Assembly: GCA_029547145.1 (NCBI GenBank)
Contig: JAKPPV010000040.1
Coordinates: 1 to 42,978 of the forward strand
Source of the DNA: Methanobacteriota archaeon
GTDB lineage: Archaea; Halobacteriota; Methanomicrobia; Methanomicrobiales; Methanospirillaceae
Direction of reading: 5' to 3'
Length of the DNA stretch: 42,978 nucleotides
How positions within the stretch are numbered: the stretch's first letter is position 1; each line of letters opens with the position of its first letter. The notes beneath the pieces were generated by a model. The model was not told the DNA's origin. It saw nothing but the letters and a program-made list of their open reading frames with translations, and ran no database searches. Below, one piece after another: positions 26,073 to 36,069 of this stretch. A program made the translations under genes and the position numbers.

Positions 26073-27236
26073 TCACTTCGATCTGGATTGGGCATCGACG
26101 TCCAGGTACAGGTCCAGTTGTTTGCCCACGATGAGATCATTCCTCCATCGGGCCTCCGCGACGCGCTTCGATGCAATCCCCATGTCGCGACGCAGTCCCG
26201 GTTCGTCGAGGAGTATGGCAAGGTATTTCGCGGTCTCTTCGTGTCTTCCCGGATCAGTGAGAAAACCGGTCTCACCATCGGAGACCATATACGGGATCCC
26301 TGAAATCCGGGGAGCGATGACCGGTGTTCCCGTTGCCATTGCTTCGGAGATCACCATCGGTGCCGTCTCCTGAAGGGTGGTCATCACCATGGCCCCCGCC
26401 TGTTCGTAGAGGTGGAGGAGGTCGGTGAAGGGGATTGCACCCGGAATTGTAATCTCCTTTTCCAGTCCGCGCCTTTCGATCTCCTTTTTGATCTCGGCCA
26501 GGTAATCAGGATCAATACAGGGGCCCGGCATGACACAATGAAACGGGACCCCATCGTTCTTCAGAATGTTCAACGCCTTCACCAATCCCATCTGGTTCTT
26601 TCGACGACTGATCACGCCGGGATACAGAATCAGGCCATCTGACTCTTCCTTTCTGACCGAGAAGAACACATCGGCGATCGGGTTCTCGATCACCTCGCCC
26701 TTGATATCTTTGTTCTTGTAATATTGGTCAACCTCGTCGATCACGTATGGGGATATCGCAATCAATTTGACCAGCCTTTGCGATACATACCCGAATCTCC
26801 TGGTATTCAGCGCGTAGGAGAGGCGGGTGTACGGGTTGGATGAGAAGGTTCCCTCCTTCCAGTACATGCCGTGGAGAGTGAGCATGGTGGGTAACCCCAT
26901 CATACATCCCGCCACTGCCCCGGAGATTGGATGAGAATGAACCAGGTCAATCGCTCCTCTCCTTTTCCTCATCCTCAAACAGTAATTCAGATCGGCAAGA
27001 AGCGCCGAGGGGAGCATATTTTTAAAATATTCGAAGGTGAGGTTCTCATAGTCTCTCTCCACCTCCACCCTTGAGCGTGCTGCGTTCCCTGCGGCTGACA
27101 TGATATGGATATGGATGTCATTGTCCACCAGGCGCGCGTGGTTCTTTTTCAACCCCTCAACGGTATCAAAAGCAACCCCCTCTGGTCCACCTGTGAATCG
27201 TTCCTTCGAATAAACGAAGATCAGGGTGACGTGCAT
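26073..27236 (-). CDS. GT4 family glycosyltransferase
   Basis: A protein of about 387 residues with the GT-B fold. The N-terminal Rossmann domain starts MHVTLIFVYSKERFTGGPEG and carries DLVHSHPISGAVAG. The C-terminal half has the nucleotide-sugar motif: ILYPGVISRRKNQMGLVKAL, PGAIPFTDLLHLYEQAGAMV, then ETAPMVISEAMATGTPVIAP (the E-x7-E type motif of GT4) and GIPYMVSDGETGFL. It would transfer an activated sugar in the cytoplasm to a glycan or lipid acceptor. A longer start at 27275 is possible. It marks the entry into the accessory surface-polysaccharide region. Confidence 0.88.
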   Translation of the reverse strand: MHVTLIFVYSKERFTGGPEGVAFDTVEGLKKNHARLVDNDIHIHIMSAAGNAARSRVEVERDYENLTFEYFKNMLPSALLADLNYCLRMRKRRGAIDLVHSHPISGAVAGCMMGLPTMLTLHGMYWKEGTFSSNPYTRLSYALNTRRFGYVSQRLVKLIAISPYVIDEVDQYYKNKDIKGEVIENPIADVFFSVRKEESDGLILYPGVISRRKNQMGLVKALNILKNDGVPFHCVMPGPCIDPDYLAEIKKEIERRGLEKEITIPGAIPFTDLLHLYEQAGAMVMTTLQETAPMVISEAMATGTPVIAPRISGIPYMVSDGETGFLTDPGRHEETAKYLAILLDEPGLRRDMGIASKRVAEARWRNDLIVGKQLDLYLDVDAQSRSK

Positions 27237-27384
27237 ACTACTGGATTCCTTTAACCCGATAAATTCGTTTACCATGTCCTGTCGGTCTGGATTATTTTAC
27301 GGTCGAAATCTCTGCATACTCCCAATCTTTCCGTTCGAGATGAGGAATCCTGTTCACTCTGGGTCGTTTTCTCCTCCCACTGCC

Positions 27385-27925
27385 AGATGCTGTCTCTTGT
27401 TCTCACCTGATCGCGAGCGCTTCCGCTCATATTCGATGCCGTATGCGGTATCGTGCAGAGTAGAAGTAGGCGTACCTCGAGCATGAATTGACGTCGACCG
27501 GATCGATCCATGCCCCGGTTATGACCTGTACATGGCCGGCAGGAAAGTAACGTCTGATCACCGCACAGAGTCGCTCGACGAGGGACCATGTAGGACGGGA
27601 CGCTTGGTTCCGTCGTATCTCGATGATGGAAATCGGATGGTCCGAACTGCCCCATGCAACGTCTTGCCCGTGGATGCCGCTGGTTTCACCCTGAAAAGAG
27701 CCTTTATCCCAATGCGTCGTTTCCCTGGGTCATGAGAGGCCGATATGACCGTCATGCACCGATGCGGTCATCGTTGTCGACCGGCGAACCGGGTTTATCG
27801 ATCGATGAACGATTCGATCCCTGAAATGTGGCCTGTTTCCCCTCCTTGCCCGTTCACTGATCTGTTCCAGGGTTCGTTCCGGATCGCCGCGTGCAGCGTA
27901 ATCCGATAGCATGACGGGGACAGAT
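27385..27925 (+). repeat. Degenerate dispersed repeat, copy A
   Basis: Interrupted similarity to 39010-39560 in the same orientation can be followed by eye along most of its length. Shared blocks include atgcggt-cgtgc-gagt (near 27452 and 39063), cacag-gtcgctcgacg (near 27565 and 39184), and gccgctggtttcac (near 27676 and 39297), and ccggatcgccgcgtg near 27880 and 39509. Neither copy has an intact frame. A short frame reading LPVDAAGFTLKR resembles the first catalytic region of some transposases, so a decayed insertion sequence is the likeliest origin, but the family is not identified. Confidence 0.6.
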
Positions 27926-28640
27926 TACCCCCCGTTCCATCAGACCAGCGTTGTCGTTGAGTGGGTCACCCCGTGTTTCGATGACCGCACGCTCCTCTTA
28001 AAGAATCAATGTATCTGATCGTGCTCATCCGGATTGACCGATCGAAGAGGGGATAAATAAGAATCAGGGTTTGTTATCACGATTCTCACCAGTACGTTTT
28101 CTTCCTTGGGGGCCCGCGGCAAAGGAAGGGGGGTCATTCCTCCAATATTTTACGCCGATTGAAACCCCCGGTTCTCTTGTCGGGCACACTCAGTCGGATG
28201 CCGCGGAGTTCAATGCCGGCAGTTATGGCTGGTCCATTGATCTCCGCTGGGGATATGGTGGGATAGTCCGCGGGCAGATTCAATGACGGGGTTGCTCTGC
28301 CTCTCGCAGGGCGGGCCGATGCGGGGAGTCCGGCATGTCGGATCGCCCTCTCGAAGATGTCCCAGGGGAGCTGAATCAGCATCTTCGCGGGTGGGAAGGG
28401 TATTCCAGTGTTCGATCTCCGTCCTCCTCAGATTACCCCAGTGGGGAGGTAGATGGCAGCTCTGTAGATGGGTGACCGGGCAGATCGCCGCATCCCGGGG
28501 CATGGTGCTGAGGATCTGTTCCGGGGAGGGCGCGTGAAGAACCCGGCATGGAATCTGTTCCATTCATCATAAGGTCTGATATACGGGCAATTTGGTGATT
28601 ATTTCTAAAAAGGATTCATTTTGAAGCGATGCCATATACA
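27926..28640. other. Gene-poor stretch before the first beta-helix gene
   Basis: About 700 bases without a convincing coding frame on either strand. There is an AT patch (gataaataa near 28055). Short frames such as that ending in GWSIDLRWGYGGIVRGQ (28250 region) have no recognisable family. It may be further decayed mobile or surface-protein DNA. Confidence 0.4.
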
Positions 28641-28645
28641 AATAA

Positions 28646-28653
28646 TTTAAATA
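28646..28653 (+). promoter_or_regulatory. Probable TATA box of the first beta-helix gene
   Basis: The sequence tttaaata lies in an AT-rich tract (28631-28680) about 75 bases before the ATG at 28727. The expected transcription start is near 28673, placing the hairpin at 28683-28700 inside the leader. Confidence 0.55.
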
Positions 28654-28682
28654 GTTGTATTGCATACCAAGAATACGTAATG

Positions 28683-28700
28683 CCTTGCACGAGTGCAAGG
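28683..28700 (+). promoter_or_regulatory. Perfect 8-bp stem palindrome in the leader
   Basis: The sequence ccttgcac-ga-gtgcaagg is a perfect inverted repeat with a two-base centre. It lies about 10 bases after the predicted transcription start and 26 bases before the ATG, ahead of the gggaggga ribosome-binding site. It could be an operator bound by a dimeric regulator or an RNA stem affecting translation. Confidence 0.55.
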
Positions 28701-28726
28701 CGCTACAGGGATCGGGAGGGACTTAA

Positions 28727-30910
28727 ATGATGGTGAAAAAAATCGTCATCGTTTCGTTTGTCGGTATCATTCTGCTCTGCAACATGGTTGGGAGTGCAGT
28801 CGCGGACGACGATGCCGCATTAAACGGTGTCATTAGTTCGAAAGTCAGGAGCATCGATGGCACCACTCAGGACAAGGTTCTGAATGCTCAGAACACGGGT
28901 AGTGCCATACTTAACGCAGCGACTTCCGCGAAGACTCCGGTCAGGAAACGCCCTGTTACAAAGCCAACGACTGTTACTACGACTATCGTACCCACCTTGG
29001 CGCCGAAATCAATCGTCACGAAGGTTCCGACGACGATCGCTACGACATCCCCGACGACGGTTCCGACGACGGTCGTTACGACATCCCCGACGACTGTTCC
29101 GACGACAGTGCCTCCCACATATATCAGTCAGACTGCGTACAATGGACCGCACATCGTCCCCGGGCGAATCGAGGTTGAGGACTACGATGTCGGCGGTCCT
29201 GGTGTGGCCTACAGCGACACCGATGCAGAGAACTTTGGTGGGGCAGGACGTCTCACCGAGGGCGTCGATGTCGTGGCGGCTGACGGTATCACGGCGGTCA
29301 GCTGGATCTACGACGGGGAGTGGACCGAGTACACCGTCGAGGTCGCTTCAAGTGGCACCTACACAGCGACCTTCCACGCTGGTTCTCCCAGCTCCGGCCA
29401 GAAGATTGTGGTGACTGTCGACGGCGCGGCAGGATGCACGGTGGATGTCCCGAACACGGGCAGCTACTCGGCATACACGACCGTTTCCGCGCCCCTCGTG
29501 CTTACTGCCGGCACGCACGTGCTCCGTCTGACCTACCGTGCCGGCGAGTACGGCCAGGTCGTTGACTGGTTCGAGCTGTCCAGCAATTCACCCACGACGG
29601 TCCCGACAACGGTTCCGACGACGATTATTACGACGGTTCCGACGACTATCGCCACAACGGTTCCGACGACGTCCGGCTCGACCCTCGACCCGGCGATGAG
29701 TGCCACTCAGGCGGCAGCAGTGGCATCGTCCGCCTCTTCTTCGGGGTACGCCCGGCTCAACGCGATGCAGGCGGCCTGGCATGCCTGGACCGTTCCGTCG
29801 AACCCCTCTCTGGCTGCGAGTGCGACGAATGTCCTCTCGTCCGGCCTGAAGAACGACGGCGTGACTGACAACACCGCGTCCCTCCAGTCGCTCCTCAACT
29901 CGCTTCCATCCGGCTCGATCCTGTATTTCCCCTCGGGGACCTACCGTCTTGACGGTCCCGTCACGATCACCCGGCCCGTGACTCTGCTTGGGGAGGCGGG
30001 CACGGTTCTCGATTGCCGCAAGGCGACCCGGTACGTCATCACGATCAACAGGGGCGGATCTGCCACGTCGAAGATGAGTGGAGTCTCCATCACCGGTTTC
30101 GTCATCGAAGGCCCGGGCATCGAGACGGACCCCGCCATGATCGACGCATACTACCTTCAGGGCTTCCGTATCTCGTATGTAAAGTTCCACAACGTCGGCT
30201 ACGCCGCCGTCCGTATCAATACATGCACCGATGCGACCGTCGAGAACTGCGTCTTCGACAACGTCTTCAAGACTGGTCTGGGATACGGGGTCTGTGTCAC
30301 GGATCACAGCGACCGGATCCTGATCCGGAACAACTTCTTCGTGACCAAGGGCCGCCACAGCTTCACGACGGGGACTGACAACCCGTCCCTCCCGGTCGAG
30401 GATTACGTCCGGCAGGTGACATTCGAGAACAACTACTGCGAAAATACGCAGGGGTGGGGCTCCGCCGCCGACACACACGAACAGACGATCGGCCCGATCA
30501 TCGTCCGGAACAATGTGTTCTACAATTGCCAGCACGGTGTCAGGCTGCGCGGCGGGTATGGTGAGATCTACGACAACGTGGCGGTCGGGACGGCGACCGA
30601 TCAGGTCGGCATATATGTCTACGACCAGGCGATCGAGCCGAATGCGTTCGATACGAAACCGAACAGGATCGAGCGGAATACCGTACTCGGCACGATCGGT
30701 GTCGGTATCCTCTGCGCGAACAGCAACGACCTGGTGAGAGATAATGTCCTTTCGTGCTCGGGCTCCAGATACGGTCTCTACGTCGATGGGCGGTATTATA
30801 CTCCCGAGCAGGTCCTCTTTGAGCGGAATATCGTCCGGGGATTCAGCAAGTACATTGATTTCTACCTTGCGGGCAGCAACGTCTCCCAGTTGAACAACTG
30901 GTATCTCTAG
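28727..30910 (+). CDS. Secreted CBM6 / right-handed beta-helix protein
   Basis: A 727-residue exported protein. The signal peptide is about residues 3-27 (KKIVIVSFVGIILLCN, ending VADDD). A long Pro/Thr linker follows with repeated SPTTVPTT units, then one CBM6-like carbohydrate-binding domain: NGPHIVPGRIEVEDYDVGG, YDGEWTEYTVEV, LVLTAGTHVLRLTY, VVDWFEL. A second PTT linker precedes a pectate-lyase-3-like parallel beta-helix (GLKNDGVTDNTASLQSLLN, LYFPSGTYRLDGPV, then helix rungs to the C-terminus). Probable roles are binding or modifying a surface or environmental polysaccharide. The two-ATG start has a gggaggga ribosome-binding site. It is a paralogue of the gene at 31742. Confidence 0.88.
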   Translation: MMVKKIVIVSFVGIILLCNMVGSAVADDDAALNGVISSKVRSIDGTTQDKVLNAQNTGSAILNAATSAKTPVRKRPVTKPTTVTTTIVPTLAPKSIVTKVPTTIATTSPTTVPTTVVTTSPTTVPTTVPPTYISQTAYNGPHIVPGRIEVEDYDVGGPGVAYSDTDAENFGGAGRLTEGVDVVAADGITAVSWIYDGEWTEYTVEVASSGTYTATFHAGSPSSGQKIVVTVDGAAGCTVDVPNTGSYSAYTTVSAPLVLTAGTHVLRLTYRAGEYGQVVDWFELSSNSPTTVPTTVPTTIITTVPTTIATTVPTTSGSTLDPAMSATQAAAVASSASSSGYARLNAMQAAWHAWTVPSNPSLAASATNVLSSGLKNDGVTDNTASLQSLLNSLPSGSILYFPSGTYRLDGPVTITRPVTLLGEAGTVLDCRKATRYVITINRGGSATSKMSGVSITGFVIEGPGIETDPAMIDAYYLQGFRISYVKFHNVGYAAVRINTCTDATVENCVFDNVFKTGLGYGVCVTDHSDRILIRNNFFVTKGRHSFTTGTDNPSLPVEDYVRQVTFENNYCENTQGWGSAADTHEQTIGPIIVRNNVFYNCQHGVRLRGGYGEIYDNVAVGTATDQVGIYVYDQAIEPNAFDTKPNRIERNTVLGTIGVGILCANSNDLVRDNVLSCSGSRYGLYVDGRYYTPEQVLFERNIVRGFSKYIDFYLAGSNVSQLNNWYL

Positions 30911-30924
30911 GTCTATCCCTTTCG

Positions 30925-30949
30925 GGCCCCGGTGGTAAAGACCGGGGCC
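30925..30949 (+). terminator. Hairpin after the first beta-helix gene
   Basis: The 9-base arms ggccccggt (30925-30933) and accggggcc (30941-30949) are perfect reverse complements around a 7-base loop, 15 bases after the stop. The stem is very GC-rich, but no T-run follows it, so it may act as an mRNA 3'-end stem rather than a classical terminator. Confidence 0.55.
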
Positions 30950-31555
30950 ATCCCTCATCGTTTCACGCTGTTTTCGTGATCCAATCCACCGTCGGAGTCA
31001 TCGGTGGTGCGGAACCATTGGTGTTGTGTTGCCAGGGGGCAGGGTCTCATCGCGTTCCTGGAAAACATGCCTGCCCTGCGAATATTGATTCAGAGCCTTC
31101 CATAGGTATCAATCTGGTTCTTTCTTCAGATACGACGAACCATTAAGGGACAACCGTCCTGATCGCCCATCTGTTATCCTACCTGGCGCGTTCACTGATC
31201 TCTGGGAACATGGAAAAGATGCCCGGTTGGAGCATACCGAGAGATATGAATTATCACATAGGAGTACCAGACGCGTGCTCTGGAGCAGGAGTTGAATACC
31301 TCTTCCAGGGACTGCGTCCGCCTGTTCGGACAGGAACCCTGGACCGGCCTATCAACTGGGAAGATCAGGGTTTCGGAATGAATACTCGAAACAGATATCA
31401 GCGGAATCTTCACCAGGTGCGTAATTCTTTCCACCATTTTTCTGGTCATCGTCTCCTGCTCACCGACGATTACTCCCGGGACACATTGACAATACCTGCA
31501 GGAAAAAAAATCCATCAAAAATGAAGACAATATCCAACAGATATTGACCGGGTGA
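30950..31555. other. Non-coding stretch between the two beta-helix genes
   Basis: About 600 bases with only short frames of no recognisable family. I did not find a match to the repeats elsewhere in the window. The stretch gets AT-richer towards the promoter at 31556. Confidence 0.4.
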
Positions 31556-31564
31556 TTTAAATAT
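31556..31564 (+). promoter_or_regulatory. Probable TATA box of the second beta-helix gene
   Basis: The sequence tttaaatat, in the context gatttaaatatattgac, closely resembles the element at 28646 before the paralogous gene. The expected start near 31590 would give a leader of about 150 bases. Confidence 0.5.
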
Positions 31565-31741
31565 ATTGACAAGGAAAAAACGGAAACTTTTTCACATCAC
31601 CCACTGCACAGTATTACATGTCCCCTTAGGTCTCCTAACGATCGAACTTTCATCGAGCAGATCTGGTGCTGATCGTTGAAGGGATGAGCCTGTGTGAGCT
31701 CCTATCAAAATATAGACCTGCCGGGGGAGGGGAGGATTGGA

Positions 31742-34228
31742 ATGCCTGTAATGCCGGACAACTTGACCGGGACTGGTCTTCGGAACACTGTGCCACGTCA
31801 TTGGGCAGTTTCGAGATCGATTTCTGTCACAGCATTTTTTTTGATTCTGACAATGGTTCTGATCTGGACAACGATGGCGGTGGACGTTCCCACCACGGGG
31901 TCGGTTCAGACTGCCTTCAACGGGGCTCACCCCCTTCCTGGATTGGTCGAGGCGGAGGACTTCGATAATGGAGGACCGGGTGTCGCTTATTTTGATACCA
32001 CAGTCAGCAATAGGGGCGGGGCATACAGGACGAACGAAGGTGTCGATATTGAATCTCAGGGGGCTATAACAAACCTCGCCTACATCGTGAACAACGAGTG
32101 GACGGAGTATACGGTGGTGGTCGGTGTCCCGGGGACATACACCATGGACTTCAGGGTGGGATCCTGGAATAACGGCAGGCAGATAGTGGTCTCTGTTGAC
32201 AGCGTGAACGTGGCGACGGTCAACGTCCCGAATGTTGGGGGGTACGAGGCATTCGAGACGGTCTCCGCATCGATCCCCCTCTCCTCCGGTTCTCATGTGA
32301 TCCGTCTGACTTTCGTTGGTGACGGTCAGAACCTCGATTGGTTCCGTGTCCGTGAAGCCAGCACGGATAATTCCCCGGTTCAGACTGCGTATAATGGGCC
32401 GCACCTGGTTCCTGGAAGAGTCGAGGCTGAGGACTACGATTGTGGGGGTTCCCAGATCGCCTACAACGACACGACTCCAGCAAACACCGGTAACTCTGGT
32501 CGGATGAGCGAGGGTGTGGACGTCGTGTTCGATGGGAGTACCACGGCAATCAGCTGGGTCTACGACGGGGAGTGGACCGAGTACACCGTCGAGGTCGCTT
32601 CAAGTGGGTACTATGCCTTGAACCTGCGTGTCGGTTCTCCAGGTCCTGGCCAGAAGATCAACGTGACTGTGGATGGTACTCCTGGCTGTTCTGTGACCGT
32701 TCCGATGACGGGGAGCTACTCGACGTTCACCACCGTCTCCGGCCTTCTCAACCTCACACCTGGAACCCATGTCATCCGTCTCACCTATCGTGTTGAAGGA
32801 TACGGGCTGGTGATCGACTGGATCGAATTTCTCGGTGGTTCCCCCACATCTGTGAAACCAACAGTCACGTCGTTTGCCCCTGCAACCTTCCCGACCACCA
32901 TCCCGACCACCTTCCCGACTGCCTTCCCGACCACCTTCCTGACCACCATCCCGACCGCCAATCCGATCACCAATCCAACCACCATCGCTCCTGCGACTTT
33001 TCCGACGATCAGTTCCGGCATGAGCGCCACACAGGCAGGTGCGATTGTCTCTTCCTTGAGGACAGAGAGTTACAATCGACTCGCCTCGAAGCAGTCTGCC
33101 GCTCGTTCGTGGACCATCCCCTCTCGACCGGACCTTGTTGCCATCGGGACCAACGTCCGTTTGCGGGGTCTGAAGAGTGATGGTGTCACCGACAATACCG
33201 TGGCACTCCAGGCCCTGCTGAACTCCCTGCCGTCGGGAGCAACCCTGTACTTCCCTGCAGGGACATACCGGATCGATGGCCCGGTCAGTGTTGATAAACC
33301 TGTCACGATCTTTGGCGAGTCCGGCACCGTCTTCAACTGCAGGAACGCCGTGAAAAACGTTTTTATCGTCAACCGTTACGGGTCTGCGGGATCGAAGATG
33401 AACGGCGTCGTCTTTACCGGGATCGTCTTCGAAGGGCCAGGGAATGAAAGCGATCCGGCCATGATCGATGCGTACTATCTCACCAACCTTCGTGTCTCCT
33501 ACATCAAGTTCCACAACCTGGGTTACGCGGGGATACGGGTGAACACCTGTTCGAATTCGGTCATCGATAACTGTGTCTTTGACAATATCTTTAAGACGGG
33601 GACCGGGTACGGTGTCTGCATCACGGATCGAAGTGACGGAATCGTGGTCCGTGATAGCTTCTTCATTACGAAGGGGCGGCATGGGATCACCACGGGGACG
33701 AGTAATCCCTACCTCTCGTCTGCCGACTATATCCGGGGAGTCACCGTCGAGAATAACTACTTCGAATTTACGACCCGTAGTGCGACAGATACCCACGATG
33801 TTACCTGGGGTCCGATCGTGGTAAAGAACAATGTCTATTACAGATGCGAAGTTGGTGTCGGCCTGCGCGGGGGAGTCTCGGAGATCGCCGATAACACGAT
33901 GATCGAATGCACGTACGGGGTGTACGTTTACGATCTGAGCAGTGCACCTTCCACCATCGAGTCAAGGGTCAACTCGATCGTCCGAAACAGGATCTTCGAT
34001 GGCCTTGGAGATGGCATGGTGCTGAAATATGTTAACTCCTACGTCGCGGAGAACATCATCGACGGTCAGGATAAATCCGTCGGCCAGATCGGTATCTACG
34101 TTGACAACAGCAGGTACACCCCGACATCTTTCAGGATCGAGAGGAATATCGTTGACGATTGCCGGCACGGTGTGTATGTACTGGTCCCGAGCAGTGCGAT
34201 ATCGCTCTCGAGCAACTATAAGATCTGA
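31742..34228 (+). CDS. Secreted protein with two CBM6 domains and a beta-helix
   Basis: An 828-residue paralogue of the gene at 28727. I chose the ATG at 31742 because a strong ribosome-binding stretch (ggggaggggagg) stands just before it. After a basic N-terminus, the hydrophobic segment VTAFFLILTMVLIWTTMAV acts as signal or anchor. Two CBM6-like domains follow (LPGLVEAEDFDNGG to LDWFRV; VPGRVEAEDYDCGG to VIDWIEF). Then come a Pro/Thr linker of irregular PTT units and the pectate-lyase-3-like beta-helix (GLKSDGVTDNTVALQALLN, LYFPAGTYRIDGPV, and rungs such as VENNYFEF). The extra CBM6 domain distinguishes it from the first copy. A cell-surface or secreted polysaccharide-binding or modifying role is inferred. 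Confidence 0.87.
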   Translation: MPVMPDNLTGTGLRNTVPRHWAVSRSISVTAFFLILTMVLIWTTMAVDVPTTGSVQTAFNGAHPLPGLVEAEDFDNGGPGVAYFDTTVSNRGGAYRTNEGVDIESQGAITNLAYIVNNEWTEYTVVVGVPGTYTMDFRVGSWNNGRQIVVSVDSVNVATVNVPNVGGYEAFETVSASIPLSSGSHVIRLTFVGDGQNLDWFRVREASTDNSPVQTAYNGPHLVPGRVEAEDYDCGGSQIAYNDTTPANTGNSGRMSEGVDVVFDGSTTAISWVYDGEWTEYTVEVASSGYYALNLRVGSPGPGQKINVTVDGTPGCSVTVPMTGSYSTFTTVSGLLNLTPGTHVIRLTYRVEGYGLVIDWIEFLGGSPTSVKPTVTSFAPATFPTTIPTTFPTAFPTTFLTTIPTANPITNPTTIAPATFPTISSGMSATQAGAIVSSLRTESYNRLASKQSAARSWTIPSRPDLVAIGTNVRLRGLKSDGVTDNTVALQALLNSLPSGATLYFPAGTYRIDGPVSVDKPVTIFGESGTVFNCRNAVKNVFIVNRYGSAGSKMNGVVFTGIVFEGPGNESDPAMIDAYYLTNLRVSYIKFHNLGYAGIRVNTCSNSVIDNCVFDNIFKTGTGYGVCITDRSDGIVVRDSFFITKGRHGITTGTSNPYLSSADYIRGVTVENNYFEFTTRSATDTHDVTWGPIVVKNNVYYRCEVGVGLRGGVSEIADNTMIECTYGVYVYDLSSAPSTIESRVNSIVRNRIFDGLGDGMVLKYVNSYVAENIIDGQDKSVGQIGIYVDNSRYTPTSFRIERNIVDDCRHGVYVLVPSSAISLSSNYKI

Positions 34229-34247
34229 CAGTGCACAAGACACCTTC

Positions 34248-34255
34248 TTTTTTTT
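34248..34255 (+). terminator. T-run terminator after the second beta-helix gene
   Basis: A run of eight T residues begins 20 bases after the stop codon. Archaeal RNA polymerase commonly stops at such T-runs without a hairpin. The following 230 bases up to the next gene hold no recognised feature except the GTG ribosome-binding site (gaggtgg, 34476-34482). Confidence 0.5.
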
Positions 34256-34489
34256 CCCGGACAGGGGGCCTACCTGGAAGCATCTGAGCACCGATCCATT
34301 GGAGAGGTCGTCAGCTGCAACGGGACAGGGAACACTGGTCTGGTAGTGTGCTTTTTCGTCGTCTGACAGGAATAGAATCCCGATGCATCGCACCGAACCC
34401 TGGGGAACCTTACGACCAGTCATTCATAGAACTGGAGATGAGAGGTAGTGATATTATGAACTCTCCAGAGGAACAGAGGTGGTAATATC

Positions 34490-35569
34490 GTGTATCCGAA
34501 CGACGACATGCACTATTCATCGGAGACGGCGATCCCCATGCATGATATCATTCGAAGAGATCCAGGCCTCTGGTCACTCTTTACCAGGGAAGAGGAGTAT
34601 TCTCCCGAGTTGCTGGATGAGTTCGGCCGGTTCCCGTACTACATGAGCAGAGATCGGAACGTGTTCCAACCGCGGGTGTCAGAGTTCCTCATCGAGAACG
34701 GTTGTTCGATGGAATTCCCCGGTGGGCATCCGTTTGCCCTATGTCTCACCCACGACATCGACCATGTCTTCACGCCGATACTCAAGAAAGGCCTGTCGGC
34801 TTGGCGATCTCTCAAGCGTGGTGAGATACGCGAGGCGGTAGGGTCGGTATCCCAGGTGCGTTCAAGGAAAAGGCCGCTCTGCAATTTCAACGATATCATG
34901 GATCTCGAGGAGAAGTACGGGGGAAAGAGCACGTTCTTTTTCATGGTCGAGAGTCCCGGGGATAGGGCCTATTCCTACGATATCGAGGATGTCGCAGAGG
35001 AGATCGGTGAGATCGTCGAGAGGGGCTGGGAGGTAGGGCTCCATGGAGGTTTCACGACACACCTGGACGAACAGGAGTTGCGAGTAAAAAAGGAGCGACT
35101 GGAGCGGATAACCTCGTGTTCCGTTCAGGGTTATCGTAACCATTATCTCTGTTTTAAGGTCCCCGACACCTGGGAGATGCTTGCACGGGCCGGTTTCATG
35201 TACGACTCCACCCTCAGCTACGGGGACTGTGCCGGATTCCGTAACGGGATGTGTCATCCATTCATACCGTTCAACCTGAATTCCGGAAGGTCGATCGGGG
35301 TGATCGAGATCCCGCTCATCCTGATGGACGGCGTGCTTGACTCCACCCACATGCGGCTCGATCGCGCGACGAGCTGGCGCCTGATCCGGATGCTGATCGA
35401 TTCAGTCGCCAGGGTTCATGGAGTCTTCACCGTCGTCTGGCATAACACGCTCATGCGGGGAGAAGACCTTGGGATGTATCGGAAGATTCTCGATTACTGC
35501 AAGGAGAAAGACGCCCTGATTACCAGCTGTTCGGAGATCGCCACAATAGGCCCTCCTGAAATTCGGTGA
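34490..35569 (+). CDS. Polysaccharide deacetylase-like protein
   Basis: A 359-residue protein starting at GTG, seven bases after a gaggtgg ribosome-binding site. The NodB-like metal motif is LCLTHDIDHV (Thr87, His88, Asp89, Asp91), giving the usual T-H-D-x-D form. It continues with KYGGKSTFFFMVES, GWEVGLHGGFTTHLDEQEL (second metal histidine region) and IEIPLILMDGVL, then VVWHNTLMRGEDL. This form is common in archaeal and bacterial surface-polysaccharide clusters and probably removes acetyl groups from sugars. There is no signal peptide, so it may act on a precursor in the cytoplasm. A role with the nearby glycosyltransferases is inferred. Confidence 0.8.
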   Translation: MYPNDDMHYSSETAIPMHDIIRRDPGLWSLFTREEEYSPELLDEFGRFPYYMSRDRNVFQPRVSEFLIENGCSMEFPGGHPFALCLTHDIDHVFTPILKKGLSAWRSLKRGEIREAVGSVSQVRSRKRPLCNFNDIMDLEEKYGGKSTFFFMVESPGDRAYSYDIEDVAEEIGEIVERGWEVGLHGGFTTHLDEQELRVKKERLERITSCSVQGYRNHYLCFKVPDTWEMLARAGFMYDSTLSYGDCAGFRNGMCHPFIPFNLNSGRSIGVIEIPLILMDGVLDSTHMRLDRATSWRLIRMLIDSVARVHGVFTVVWHNTLMRGEDLGMYRKILDYCKEKDALITSCSEIATIGPPEIR

Positions 35570-36060
35570 CGGGAGCCAACCACCTCCCCTGTTGTCTCCG
35601 CACTTCACCAATAGCTCATCGTCCCCGGGCGGACCAATTGAATTGGCAGCCATTCGTTCTGTTTAATGGTGCAGGTCTTTAATACTGAGGGCTTGCAGAA
35701 TCCTATCAGTACCTGAAATCCATTGGGACTGGATGAATGCGGATGCCGGCGTTCGATCTTCCCAGGACCATTTTCTCCGAGTATCATCCCGGCGAGGCTG
35801 TTGCTGTCCTCTACATATGATATTGCAGCAACCGGAAACGAATGTACCAGACCGTTCGCAAGATACTGGTCCACGGGCCCCCGCCGGTTGCCCGGCGTCC
35901 CATCCATCGGTCATGCCCCCTCCCGTGGAAGGTGGTCTTCCTGGTTCTGGTCTGTTACCGGATCCTCCCTCCGGGACCCTGTGCCCTCTTTCAGCGTATC
36001 CTCACCTGGACCGATCGTGTGATCCAGAGCCCGATGACTCTCGTATTCTGCAGGAAAAGG
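35570..36060. other. Gene-free stretch before the integrase relic
   Basis: About 490 bases with only short unsupported frames on both strands. It may be the decayed N-terminal half of the transposase remnant that follows, but I could not recognise it. Confidence 0.4.
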
Positions 36061-36069
36061 ATGTGATAC

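Noticed and set aside
28960-29120. Repeated PTT codon units as a CRISPR or tandem DNA repeat array
   Set aside because: The periodicity follows codons of a Pro/Thr linker inside a secreted protein; units vary in length and there are no spacers.
29588-30958. 456-codon minus-strand frame opposite the first beta-helix gene
   Set aside because: Arg/Asp-rich antisense shadow; the plus strand encodes a complete signal peptide, CBM6 domain and beta-helix.
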